This document shows, piece by piece, positions 52,833-61,566 of a stretch of 64,000 nt of DNA. Made by a program: the position numbers and the translations under genes. Source of the stretch: Thiobacillus sp. 63-78 (GTDB lineage Bacteria; Pseudomonadota; Gammaproteobacteria; Burkholderiales; Thiobacillaceae). The stretch lies in contig MKWM01000007.1 of NCBI GenBank assembly GCA_001899765.1, positions 31,486 to 95,485 on the forward strand, read 5' to 3'. The notes under the pieces were generated by a model. It was given only the letters and a program-made list of their open reading frames with translations. It was not told the origin of the DNA and searched no databases. Every line of letters begins with the position of its first letter. Position 1 is the first letter of the stretch.

Positions 52833-54812
52833 TCATTCTTCCTTGTTGATGCGGATATGCAGGTTGTTCATCTTGCGATACAGCGTGTTGCGGCTGATTT
52901 TCAGGTTCCGGGCAGCCAGCGTGACGTTCCAGCGGCTCTTCTCCAGGTTCAGCAGGATCGTTTCCCGCTCCGCCATTTCCAGCGCGGACAAGGGTACCGC
53001 GGTACTGCCGTCAGGGCTGCCTTCAGGCTCTGTTTCCGCTTGATGCGGCTGCGTGCAAATCTCCTGCGGCAGGTCGTAAATCGTGATTTCAGGTCCGTCG
53101 CACAACGCCAGCGCCGTCCGCAAGACATTGCGCAACTGACGGATGTTGCCCGGCCAGGCATACGCTTCGAGTTGGCGCATGGCGCCCTTGCTCAGGTCTA
53201 TCTGCTGCTGGTCGGCGCATTCCAGGCGCAGGATGTGATTGATGAGCTCACGCTTGTCGCGCCGGTCGCGCAAAGGCGGCAGGTTCAGCGTGATGCCTTG
53301 CAGGCGGTAGTACAGGTCTTCCCGGAAACGCCCTTCCGCCACCAGTTCCTTGAGGTCCCGGTGGGTGGCGCTGATCAGCTTGATGTCGACCTTGACGGGG
53401 ATTTCGCCGCCCAGCGGTATGACTTCGCGTTCTTCCAGCACCCGCAGCAAACGAGCCTGCAGCATCACGGGCATATCGCCGATTTCATCCAGGAATAACG
53501 TGCCGCCGTTGGCCTGGAGAATTTTTCCGCGGCGCCCTTCGCGATTGGCGCCGGTGAACGCCCCCGACTTGTAGCCGAAGAGCTCGCTCTCGATCAGGGT
53601 TTCCGGGATGGAGGCGCAGTTCACTGCCACGAAGGGACGCTTGCCGCCGGTCTGTTCCTGGTGAACGCCCTGGGCAAACACCTCCTTGCCCGTTCCCGTC
53701 TCGCCCAGCAGCAGGATAGGGATATCCCGGCCCAGTACGCGCCGGGCGCAGTGAACGTTATGTTCCATGGTCTGATCGCCGAACTGGAGTTCGCTCAGAC
53801 GAATGAACTTTTCATCGCCCGCGGGCGGATTTTCGATGACAGGCTGACGCGAAGCCCGTCCGGATGACAGCACGGCCGCACGGCCTTCGGGTGGCTGGAC
53901 CAGGCCGAAGAAGCGATTGCCCCGCTTGGCCTCATAGAGCGCGACCGGATTGAGCCAGCCCTGGTTGTTCCGCCCAAGCAAGGCCTCCATGCCTGTATTG
54001 AAAAGGTCGCGAAGTTGAAACCCCGCCAGATCGGCCGGCTTCTTGTAGCCCAGCTGGAACAGTGCGCTGCGGTTGGCAGCCAGGATACGGCCTTCCTCAT
54101 TCAGGGCCAGCGCGCCTTCCCACAGCGTGCCAATGAATTCGGGCCGGCTGTGGAAACGCAGGGCGTAGTGGTCGCGGAACCGGCACAGGAACGCGCGGTT
54201 CTCGATCATCTGTGCCGACATGTTCACCAGCACCAGGGTGTGCTGCTGCGCCTGACGAGAAAAACTGGAGGCGTCCAGCACCGCCAGCAACCCGCCTTCG
54301 TGATCGAAGATGGGCGCCGACGAACAGGTCAGCCCGATGTTGCGCGCCAGGAAATGCTCGTGATGATGAACCAGCAGGGGACGCTTCTCGATGGCGCAGG
54401 TGCCCATGCCGTTCGTTCCCTGGTACTGCTCGCTCCACAGTGCACCCTCGACCATCCCGCAGCGCCGCGCCGCCTCGGAAAACGACGGATCGCCCAGATA
54501 ATCCAGTACCACGCCTTCCTGGTCGGTCAGCAGGACGGAAAATCCCGATCCGGATAACTGCTGGTAGAGCGTAGCCATCTCGCCTTGCGCGATCGCACGC
54601 AGGGATTCCAGCGGTTCCTGCCTGTCCTTGAGTTCCCGGCTGTCCAGAATGATCACCGGCTCATCACGAACCGGGTCCAGACCGAACTCTCGTACGCATC
54701 GATTCCATGACTGGACGATCGCCGGTCCGACTTGCGTCACGTCCATGTCGCCAGGCGATTCGATCACCGCATTCACTATTCGGGCATGTTCCAAGATTTC
54801 GTGCCTTTCCAT
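52833..54812 (-). CDS. Sigma-54-dependent activator (AcoR-like: GAF, PAS, AAA+, Fis-type HTH)
   Basis: 659 residues. Residues ~75-205 form a GAF-like sensor (SVLLTDQEGVVLDYLGDPSF, EQYQGTNGMGTCAIEKRP), ~225-310 a PAS-like domain (NEEGRILAANRSALFQLGY), and ~340-585 the AAA+ domain with Walker A GETGTGKE (370-377), the sigma-54 contact loop GAFTGA (417-422) and Walker B LFLDEIGD (439-446). The last ~45 residues are a Fis-type helix-turn-helix (SRWNVTLAARNLKISRNTLY). First gene of an operon with five H4MPT/methylofuran genes, so its targets are probably C1 genes; its ligand is unknown, perhaps formaldehyde-related. Start ATG 54812 has AAGGA 8 nt upstream. Confidence 0.95.
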   Translation of the reverse strand: MERHEILEHARIVNAVIESPGDMDVTQVGPAIVQSWNRCVREFGLDPVRDEPVIILDSRELKDRQEPLESLRAIAQGEMATLYQQLSGSGFSVLLTDQEGVVLDYLGDPSFSEAARRCGMVEGALWSEQYQGTNGMGTCAIEKRPLLVHHHEHFLARNIGLTCSSAPIFDHEGGLLAVLDASSFSRQAQQHTLVLVNMSAQMIENRAFLCRFRDHYALRFHSRPEFIGTLWEGALALNEEGRILAANRSALFQLGYKKPADLAGFQLRDLFNTGMEALLGRNNQGWLNPVALYEAKRGNRFFGLVQPPEGRAAVLSSGRASRQPVIENPPAGDEKFIRLSELQFGDQTMEHNVHCARRVLGRDIPILLLGETGTGKEVFAQGVHQEQTGGKRPFVAVNCASIPETLIESELFGYKSGAFTGANREGRRGKILQANGGTLFLDEIGDMPVMLQARLLRVLEEREVIPLGGEIPVKVDIKLISATHRDLKELVAEGRFREDLYYRLQGITLNLPPLRDRRDKRELINHILRLECADQQQIDLSKGAMRQLEAYAWPGNIRQLRNVLRTALALCDGPEITIYDLPQEICTQPHQAETEPEGSPDGSTAVPLSALEMAERETILLNLEKSRWNVTLAARNLKISRNTLYRKMNNLHIRINKEE

Positions 54813-54839
54813 CGCCTAAATCCTTATCGAGACCATGAA

Positions 54840-54855
54840 AGCAATATCCGCACCA
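54840..54855 (-). promoter_or_regulatory. Candidate sigma-54 promoter of the regulator/cofactor operon
   Basis: Minus-strand TGGTGCGGATATTGCT: GG and GC 10 nt apart, perfect TTGCT at -12 and TGGTGC at -24. The inferred start near 54829 leaves a 17-nt leader that still holds the AAGGA ribosome site. Confidence 0.5.
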
Positions 54856-54962
54856 GGATTTCCTGGGTACCCGGCCAAGCCGCATTCCTCCGTGTGTTCT
54901 TATAAAAAATATTGAAAAAACAGATTCGCTGCCTTGCAGGGGCTCGAATCACATGGAATACA

Positions 54963-54979
54963 CGGTACATGTTGTACCG
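54963..54979. promoter_or_regulatory. Palindromic operator CGGTACA-TGT-TGTACCG
   Basis: Perfect 7-bp inverted repeat in the 296-bp space between the regulator and the SCO1 gene. It is about 142 bp and 122 bp from the two inferred sigma-54 start points. Core ACA-N3-TGT is shared with the fhc/mptG and fds operators. Confidence 0.5.
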
Positions 54980-55066
54980 GAATTGAAACATTCAAGAGCC
55001 GTTTCCGTACCTTGTCCTGCAGTGTAGCATCGTAAATTGCCACGTCCATGGGACATTATGGTCACG

Positions 55067-55082
55067 TGGCACGCTTCATGCT
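55067..55082 (+). promoter_or_regulatory. Candidate sigma-54 promoter of the SCO1-like gene
   Basis: TGGCACGCTTCATGCT: perfect -24 TGGCAC, GG-N10-GC spacing, -12 ATGCT. The start would fall near 55093, at the end of the GGAGGT ribosome site (55088-55093), so the leader would be unusually short; this lowers confidence. Confidence 0.35.
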
Positions 55083-55108
55083 GGACTGGAGGTATGGCAT
55101 TCAAGATA

Positions 55109-55678
55109 ATGAAAATGAAAAGCATGCGTGTTGGCATCGCGTGGCTGATTCTGTTGGGCGCCTCCTTCGCCTGGGCCAGTCCCGCGACTCTGGGAGGAGA
55201 CTTCACGCTGCGCACCACGAAGAATCAGGAAGTCTCGCTTTCCTCGTTCGAAGGCAAGGTGGTGTTGCTGTATTTTGGCTTTACCCACTGTCCGGACATG
55301 TGTCCGACGGAGTTGCTGCAGTTCAAGCAAGTGCTCGCCATGCTGCCGGCCGACCAGCGCGCGCGGGTCCAGCCTGTGTTCATCAGCGTCGATCCCAAAC
55401 GCGATACCGCCGAGGTTCTCGACCCCTACGTGGGATTTTTTGACAAGCGCATCCTTGCCCTGACAGGCAGTGAAGCCGAACTGCACAAGGTGGCCGGACA
55501 GTTTGGCGCGCATTTCCGCTACGTGCCGACAGGTTCCAGCTACACGGTCGACCACACGGTGAACATGTTTCTCATCAATCCACGCGGCAAACTCGTGAGA
55601 ATCATTCCTTACGGCACTCCCACCGAGGATGTATTGAAGCAAGTCACCGCCTTGCTGCCTGATTCCGCCAGCGAATAA
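55109..55678 (+). CDS. SCO1/SenC-like copper/thiol protein
   Basis: 189 residues with an N-terminal export helix (GIAWLILLGASFAWA-SPA). The SCO core motif is YFGFTHCPDMCPTELLQF (CxxxC for copper), with the distal histidine in SYTVDHTVNMFLINPRG. Such proteins assemble the CuA centre of cytochrome oxidase or act as periplasmic reductases. Start choice is open: GGAGGT at 55088-55093 touches the ATG at 55094 and is 15 nt before the ATG at 55109; I take 55109 because it gives a normal signal. Divergent from the sigma-54 regulator. Confidence 0.88.
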   Translation: MKMKSMRVGIAWLILLGASFAWASPATLGGDFTLRTTKNQEVSLSSFEGKVVLLYFGFTHCPDMCPTELLQFKQVLAMLPADQRARVQPVFISVDPKRDTAEVLDPYVGFFDKRILALTGSEAELHKVAGQFGAHFRYVPTGSSYTVDHTVNMFLINPRGKLVRIIPYGTPTEDVLKQVTALLPDSASE

Positions 55679-55693
55679 TCCCGGGCCGGGCTG

Positions 55694-56617
55694 TCAGCCT
55701 GCCAGCATGACGGGGGCGCGGCGTTCGCTGCGCTCGACCCGCGGCGGGAAAGGCAGCCGCTTCACTTCGTTGCCCTGCGCATTGCGGTAGATCAACTGGC
55801 GGGTGGCAAAGTCGTATTCCGGATGATGCGGGGCGCGCCACTGATTGAGGAAATGCACGTAGAACGCCGAAAACAGGCCTTGCGTGGGTTTGTCGCGAAG
55901 CAGGGCAAAGACATACTCCGGCTGGTCTTTCAGTTCATGGCCGTCGTGACAGTACTGCACCCATACGTATTCCCCGGTGATGATCAGGTTCCAGAAGGGC
56001 GGATCCTCGTAGAACTTGAGCGTCACCTGCTTGCCTGAGGCTTCCAGGGCAGCCAGCCGCTCGATCGTGGCTGCGGTCTCCTGGCAGTAGGTTTCGAGCA
56101 ACGCGGCGGGATCACCCAGCGATTGCACGCGCCGCATGGCGCCCGCGCCGTAAGGGTTCATCAGCATGACCCGCAATTCGTAACTGTGGTCGATCACCTG
56201 GCTCAGATTGCGCCGCTGCGAGACGAACGTATCGTATCCGGTGACCGACATCATCGACACGTCGCAGGTGCCGGTGATCTGGTCAAGCAGCTTGCGGTCG
56301 TACCCGTGCGCGCGCCAGTGGTTTTCCCCCCGCACATGTACCAGCGAGACCAGGCGGTTCAGGCGGTGGCTGAGGCGCCCCTGCCGCGCGCTGAGGAAGA
56401 GGTTGAACAGCATCACCAGCACGGCGGCGAAAATGATTTCGTTGGCCAGCAGCAACTGTGAATTGTCCTCCACCTGCGGCCACCAGGTGAACAGGATGAA
56501 TTTCGCCAGCGCGGGCAGCGAGAAGGCGATGCCTACCGCCAGGAGCGTCACCCCGATATGGCTGAAGACGTGTCGGATCGTGTGAACGATGCTGAAAAAA
56601 TGCGGGCTGCGCGCCAT
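55694..56617 (-). CDS. Membrane protein of unknown function
   Basis: 307 residues from ATG 56617 (AGGAGA 8 nt upstream). Two transmembrane helices near the N-terminus (HIGVTLLAVGIAFSLPALAKFILF, ANEIIFAAVLVMLFNLFLS), then a ~220-residue cytoplasmic domain with MMSVTGYDTFVSQRRNLSQV, YELRVMLMNPYGAGAMRRV and FYEDPPFWNLIITGEYVWVQ. The second part looks like the phospholipase-D-like or DUF-type enzymes that end with a conserved FLNQWR segment, but no HKD motif is visible. Converges with the SCO1 gene 15 bp away. Confidence 0.75.
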   Translation of the reverse strand: MARSPHFFSIVHTIRHVFSHIGVTLLAVGIAFSLPALAKFILFTWWPQVEDNSQLLLANEIIFAAVLVMLFNLFLSARQGRLSHRLNRLVSLVHVRGENHWRAHGYDRKLLDQITGTCDVSMMSVTGYDTFVSQRRNLSQVIDHSYELRVMLMNPYGAGAMRRVQSLGDPAALLETYCQETAATIERLAALEASGKQVTLKFYEDPPFWNLIITGEYVWVQYCHDGHELKDQPEYVFALLRDKPTQGLFSAFYVHFLNQWRAPHHPEYDFATRQLIYRNAQGNEVKRLPFPPRVERSERRAPVMLAG

Positions 56618-57105
56618 GGGACGTGTCTCCTGGTTGTCGGGGAGCGGGGCTGATCTGATTCTTGAGGGCCTCGCTTGCTCCGGACATCCCGGAAAGGCAG
56701 GCCAGTGACGGAAAGAAGAAAGCGGGACCAACAAGCCAATACCACTCCAGCACGTGTCGTGCCAGTCATGAATATCCATTGCTTTTCATCGACTTGCTGC
56801 TTGTTCGCCCGAATTCTGGCGGACATTGCGTCGCCGTCCGGCGACATCAAACCGGGCCTTTACCGCAATGCCTTGTAAGGAAAAGCGCTTTTCTGTCCGG
56901 TATCCGGGACAGGGTTCGGCGTCCCTCAACGGACTCGCCGCGCGACAACCGGCGCACGGCCTCCCTCTTGCGACCGACGGCCGGCCAGCGCCGGATTTCG
57001 GCGGCCGCGGCGGGACAGCAGGAAGAAAGCGATGGGAATCCGGAACCCGTGGAAAGATCCGGGGCGCGACTCAGGCGCTGAGAAGCCGAACGGGAAACGA
57101 TGTCA
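56618..57105. other. 488-bp gene-poor stretch with two palindromes
   Basis: No convincing coding sequence on either strand. GTCGCCG-TC-CGGCGAC (56830-56845) and the perfect 14-bp palindrome GAAAAGCGCTTTTC (56880-56893) are the only structure I see. It must hold the promoter of the membrane gene at its left and the 3' region of folK at its right. Confidence 0.6.
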
Positions 57106-57669
57106 TCAGACGCAGGCGTGATGCATCGGCATCAAACCCTGTCCGAGCCTGCGCAGGATCTGCAGACCATCCTCCAGTCCGGGGAAATCGATGCGGTGGA
57201 CGTCGTTCCGGTCCAGCATGCGTTCAAGGATCGAAGCGGCCCGGCCATGGCGGGGCAGTACGCATTCAGGCGAGATTTCCACCAGCGGCGCCAGGACGAA
57301 AGAGCGCAGGTGCAGACGCGGGTGCGGCACAATCAGTGCGGGATCGTCGTCCAGCGTCAGATTGTCGTACAGCAGCAAATCCAGATCCAGCGTACGCGGT
57401 CCGTTGCGGAGGTGGCGTACGCGCCCATGGCGCGTCTCCAGCGCCTGCAATTCGGTCATCAGCGCAGCGGGCGACAATGTCGTGTCCAGCAGGACGGCCG
57501 CATTGATGAAATCGGGCTGGTCTGCATAGCCTACGGGCGCGGTTCGATAGAGCGAGGAGGCACGCACCAGTCGGGTATGCGGCAGGCTGTCGAATTCCTG
57601 CATGACGGCAAGCAGGCGGCTTGCCGGCCCATCGATATTTCCACCCAGGGCGACGAACGCCTGGCTCAT
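57106..57669 (-). CDS. folK: 6-hydroxymethyl-7,8-dihydropterin pyrophosphokinase (FolK)
   Basis: 187 residues. [41 protein letters not shown] and [35 protein letters not shown] are the complete HPPK signature. Activates the pterin for FolP and perhaps also for the H4MPT-type DHPS-like enzyme. It overlaps fdsD by 4 bp as the final gene of the formate dehydrogenase operon, an unusual place for it. Confidence 0.93.
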   Translation of the reverse strand: [187 protein letters not shown]

Positions 57670-57902
57670 TGAATTTTCCCCAGGACCTGATCACGATGCT
57701 GGGTCAGCGCTTCCCTGACCAGGGGCGCCAGGGCGCCATCCTGCGCGGAATCCAGGTAGGCGTACAGGCTCCGCCGCATGCGCTTCTCCCAGAAGCGCGC
57801 CAGATGCTCCGCAATGCCTGCACTCGCAAGGGCTCGATCGGGCTCGGTCTCGAAGTAGGCACCGATCTGGTTGGCCATGTGGATCAGATGATCAATATTC
57901 AT
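57666..57902 (-). CDS. fdsD: Formate dehydrogenase delta subunit (FdsD)
   Basis: 78 residues, all helical, with NIDHLIHMANQIGAYFET and HLARFWEKRMRRSLYAYL, the FdsD hallmarks. A small subunit of the soluble NAD-dependent formate dehydrogenase that helps assembly or stability. It is 3 bp downstream of fdhD. Confidence 0.9.
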   Translation of the reverse strand: MNIDHLIHMANQIGAYFETEPDRALASAGIAEHLARFWEKRMRRSLYAYLDSAQDGALAPLVREALTQHRDQVLGKIQ

Positions 57903-57905
57903 GTA

Positions 57906-58730
57906 TCACTCGGTTTCGATTCGTTGCGGGGTTGAATAGACGGTATAGCGGCCCCGTCGCACGAAGCCTGCCAGGGTCAGTCCCACTTCCTGAGCCAGCC
58001 GGATGGCATAGCCGGTCGGGGCGGAAACCGCGGCGAGGAGGGGGATCCCGACAGCCGCCGCTTTCTGCACCATCTCGAAGCTGGCGCGACTGGTCACCAG
58101 CGCGAAACCGGCGGCAGGATCGAACGACGCCTTGATCAATGCGCCGATCAGCTTGTCCAGGGCGTTGTGGCGCCCCACATCTTCTCGCACCAGCAGCACA
58201 TTTCCGCCGGGGTCGGCCCATGCGGCAGCGTGCACGCCGCCGGTACGGATGTGCAGCGGCTGCCTGGGCTGCAATTGATCCAGTGCCCGATGCAGCGAGG
58301 CCGCCGCAATGACTGGCCCCGCCGGCAGCGGCGTCAGGACGCGGGCCACCTGATCCAGACTTTCCACGCCGCACAACCCGCAGCCGGTGCGGCCGGCCAT
58401 GGCGCGCTGCCGGTTTTTAAGCGCGGCAAAACGGGCTTGAGCGATGCGCATCTGCACGACCACGCCCTGGGCACCGATTTCCAGTTCCAGTTCGTACAGT
58501 TCGGAAACGTCCGCCAGGATGCCTTCGCTCAGGCTGAACCCGAGGGCGAAGTCCTCCAGATCGGCCGGGCTGGCCAGCATCACGGCATGCGAGATGCCGT
58601 TGTAGGACAAGGCAACCGGCACCTCTTCCGGGACCGATTCCAGGCGTGACCCCGCCGTGCCGCACGCCATGGTTTCCACCAGGGGAGGCGGCAGCGTCAT
58701 GGAAGGGTCGGGCAGATCACACAGGCGCAC
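57906..58730 (-). CDS. fdhD: Formate dehydrogenase sulfurtransferase FdhD (FdsC)
   Basis: 274 residues. Passes sulfur from a desulfurase to the Mo/W-bis-MGD cofactor so that FdsA is active. GRTGCGLCGVESL holds the two functional cysteines (CxxC), EDVGRHNALDKLIG and FALVTSRASFEMVQKAA are nucleotide/cofactor blocks. I use GTG 58730, which has AGGAG at suitable distance inside fdsA and overlaps it by 14 bp; ATG 58700 has no ribosome site. Confidence 0.92.
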   Translation of the reverse strand: MRLCDLPDPSMTLPPPLVETMACGTAGSRLESVPEEVPVALSYNGISHAVMLASPADLEDFALGFSLSEGILADVSELYELELEIGAQGVVVQMRIAQARFAALKNRQRAMAGRTGCGLCGVESLDQVARVLTPLPAGPVIAAASLHRALDQLQPRQPLHIRTGGVHAAAWADPGGNVLLVREDVGRHNALDKLIGALIKASFDPAAGFALVTSRASFEMVQKAAAVGIPLLAAVSAPTGYAIRLAQEVGLTLAGFVRRGRYTVYSTPQRIETE

Positions 58731-61566
58731 CAGCCGACTCCTGATTCAGCAGCTTGATCTGCTCCTCGCTGAATTCCGCAAAATGCTTCTGCCAGGCGGA
58801 GGGCTGCTCCACGCGGGACAACTGCACGGCGGTCACCTTGTATTCCGGACAGTTGGTCGCCCAGTCGGAGTTTTCGGTCGTCACCACGTTGGCCCCCGAT
58901 CCGGGCCAGTGGAAGGTGGTGTAGACCACGCCGGGCTGCATGCGTTCATGGATCTTGGCGCGCAGGACGGTCTCGCCGGCACGGCTTTTCACGCCCACCC
59001 AGTCGCCGTCGCGGATGCCGCGATCTTCGGCATCGACCGGATGGATCTCGATGAGATCTTCCTGATGCCAGGCGTTATTCGCGGTGCGTCGGGTCTGTGC
59101 GCCAACGTTGTACTGCGTCAGGATGCGACCGGTCGTCAGCAACAGCGGGAAGCGGCGATTGACGCGCTCTTCCGTGGCGACATATTCGGTCAGCATGAAA
59201 CGTCCCTTGCCTCGCACGAACTCTTCTATGTGCATGACCGGCATGCCCTCCGGACTTGCCGCGTTACAGGGCCACTGAATGCTTCCCAGCTGGTCCAGCT
59301 TGGCGTAGGAGACCCCCTGGAACGTGGGCGTCAGCAGCGCAATTTCGTCCATGATTTCGGACGGGTGCTTGTAATGCATCGGATAGCCGAGCGCGTTCGA
59401 CAGCATCTGGGTGACTTCCCAGTCGGCATAACCCGCGAGCGGACGCATCACCGTGCGGATGCGGGAAATGCGCCGTTCCGAGTTGGTGAACGTGCCGTCC
59501 TTCTCGAGGAAGCTGGAGCCCGGCAGGAATACGTGTGCGAACTTTGCGGTTTCGTTGAGGAAAATATCCTGCACGACCAGGCACTCGAGTGATTCCAGCG
59601 CATGCGTGACATGCTCGGTGTTCGGATCCGATTGCGCGATGTCCTCGCCCTGCACATAGAGCGCCTTGAAACTGCCGGCGATGGCCGCGTCGAACATGTT
59701 CGGAATCCGCAGGCCGGGCTCGTCCGAAAGCTGCACCCCCCAGACCGACTCGAACGCGTGACGGGTTTCGTCGTCCGCCACGTGACGATAGCCCGGCAAC
59801 TCATGGGGGAAGGAGCCCATATCGCACGAACCCTGCACGTTGTTCTGACCGCGCAGCGGGTTGATGCCGACGCCGGGGCGTCCGACGTTGCCGGTGGCCA
59901 TGGCGAGGTTGGCGATTCCCATGACCATGGTGGATCCCTGACTGTGCTCGGTCACGCCCAGGCCATAGTAAATGGCCGCATTGCCACCCGTCGCGTACAG
60001 TCGCGCGGCCGCACGCATGTCGTCCGCGGGTACGCCGGTGATGGAGGCGGTGGCCTCCGGCGAATGGCGCGGATCGGCGATAAACTCACGCCACTTGTTG
60101 AAAGCCTCCGGTTCGCAGCGTCGCGCCACGTAATCCTCGTCAACCAGTCCCTCGGTGACGACCACATACGCCAGGGCATTGATCAATGCGACGTTGGTGC
60201 CGGGCAGCAGTTTCAGATGATGCGTGGCACGCACGTGTGCCGTCTCGACCAGGTCGATTTTGCGCGGGTCGGCGACGATCACCTTGGCGCCCTGGCGCAC
60301 GCGCTGTTTCATGCGCGAGGCGAAGACCGGGTGCGCATCGGTCGGGTTGGCGCCGATGATCAGGATGACATCCGCCTGCATCACGGAATCGAAATCCTGG
60401 GTACCCGCCGATTCGCCTATGGTCTGCTTGAGGCCATATCCGGTAGGCGAGTGGCACACCCGGGCGCAGGTATCGACGTTATTGACGCCGAAGGCGGCAC
60501 GGGTCAGTTTCTGGACCAGATAGGTTTCCTCGTTGCTGCAACGCGAGGAGGTGATCGAACCGATCGATTCGGCGCCATATTTTTCCTGCAGGCGCCGGAA
60601 TTCGCTCGCGGTGTGAGCGATCGCCTCTTCCCAGCTCACTTCGCGCCAGGGTTCGCGGATCGAGCTGCGGATCATCGGCGTGGTGATACGCTCGGCGTGC
60701 GTGGCATACCCCCAGGCGAAGCGGCCCTTGACGCATGCATGGCCATGATTGGCGCCGCCATTGAGGTCAGGCACCATGCGGACCACTTTCTCACCCTGCA
60801 TTTCGACATTCAGCGAGCAGCCCACGCCGCAGTAGGCGCAGGTGGTCGTGATGCTGCGTTGCGGCTGCCCCATCTGGATGACGGACTTCTCCAGCAGCGA
60901 TGCCGTCGGGCAGGCCGCGACGCAGGCGCCGCAGGACACGCATTCGGAAGACATGAAGTCTTCGCCCCCGGCGGGTGCGATGCGGGTGTCGAAGCCACGA
61001 GCGGTCGTCGTCAGGGCGTAGGTGCCCTGAATGTCGTTGCAGGCCCGGACACAACGCGAGCAGACGATGCACTTGGACGGATCGTAGGTGAAATAGGGAT
61101 TCGAGGTATCCGACGTTTCCTGCAGGTGGTTATGGCCGTCCGCATAGCGAATCTCGCGCAGGCCGACCCGGCCGGCCTGGTCCTGCAACTCGCAGTTGCC
61201 GTTGGCGGGACAGATCAGACAATCGAGCGGATGATCGGAGATATACAGTTCCATGACGCCGCGGCGCAGGCGGAACAGGTCATCGTTCTCGGTCGTGACT
61301 TCCATCCCCTCTTCCACCAGCGTGGTGCACGAGGCGGGATAGCCGCGCCGGTTCTTCACCTGAACCACGCAGAGCCGGCAGGAGCCGAATGCTTCCAGTT
61401 GTTCGGTCGCGCACAGCTTGGGAATGTCGATACCCGCTTCGGCGGCGGCGCGCATGACCGAAGTGCCGGCCGGGACGGTCACGGGAATCCCGTCGACGGA
61501 CAGCGTCACGTGCTGGGTGGACGTACGTGCCGGGGTTCCCCGGTCGTGGTGGCAGTGCAGAATCAT
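58717..61566 (-). CDS. fdsA: NAD-dependent formate dehydrogenase alpha subunit (FdsA)
   Basis: 949 residues. N-terminal [2Fe-2S] domain (Cys52, Cys63, Cys66, Cys80), His-ligated cluster region HPLDCLICPANGNC, two [4Fe-4S] ferredoxin motifs (CIVCSRCVRAC, CVSCGACVAAC), then the molybdopterin part with CAYCGVGCSLNV and the metal-binding cysteine in CARVCHSPTG. Oxidises formate to CO2; electrons go to NAD+ through FdsB and FdsG. It finishes the formaldehyde pathway begun by Fae and Fhc. Overlaps fdsB by 4 bp. Confidence 0.97.
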   Translation of the reverse strand: MILHCHHDRGTPARTSTQHVTLSVDGIPVTVPAGTSVMRAAAEAGIDIPKLCATEQLEAFGSCRLCVVQVKNRRGYPASCTTLVEEGMEVTTENDDLFRLRRGVMELYISDHPLDCLICPANGNCELQDQAGRVGLREIRYADGHNHLQETSDTSNPYFTYDPSKCIVCSRCVRACNDIQGTYALTTTARGFDTRIAPAGGEDFMSSECVSCGACVAACPTASLLEKSVIQMGQPQRSITTTCAYCGVGCSLNVEMQGEKVVRMVPDLNGGANHGHACVKGRFAWGYATHAERITTPMIRSSIREPWREVSWEEAIAHTASEFRRLQEKYGAESIGSITSSRCSNEETYLVQKLTRAAFGVNNVDTCARVCHSPTGYGLKQTIGESAGTQDFDSVMQADVILIIGANPTDAHPVFASRMKQRVRQGAKVIVADPRKIDLVETAHVRATHHLKLLPGTNVALINALAYVVVTEGLVDEDYVARRCEPEAFNKWREFIADPRHSPEATASITGVPADDMRAAARLYATGGNAAIYYGLGVTEHSQGSTMVMGIANLAMATGNVGRPGVGINPLRGQNNVQGSCDMGSFPHELPGYRHVADDETRHAFESVWGVQLSDEPGLRIPNMFDAAIAGSFKALYVQGEDIAQSDPNTEHVTHALESLECLVVQDIFLNETAKFAHVFLPGSSFLEKDGTFTNSERRISRIRTVMRPLAGYADWEVTQMLSNALGYPMHYKHPSEIMDEIALLTPTFQGVSYAKLDQLGSIQWPCNAASPEGMPVMHIEEFVRGKGRFMLTEYVATEERVNRRFPLLLTTGRILTQYNVGAQTRRTANNAWHQEDLIEIHPVDAEDRGIRDGDWVGVKSRAGETVLRAKIHERMQPGVVYTTFHWPGSGANVVTTENSDWATNCPEYKVTAVQLSRVEQPSAWQKHFAEFSEEQIKLLNQESAGAPV

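Noticed and set aside
56826..57506. A plus-strand frame in the gene-poor stretch before folK
   Set aside because: It runs antisense into folK, is Arg/Gly-rich and has no ribosome site.
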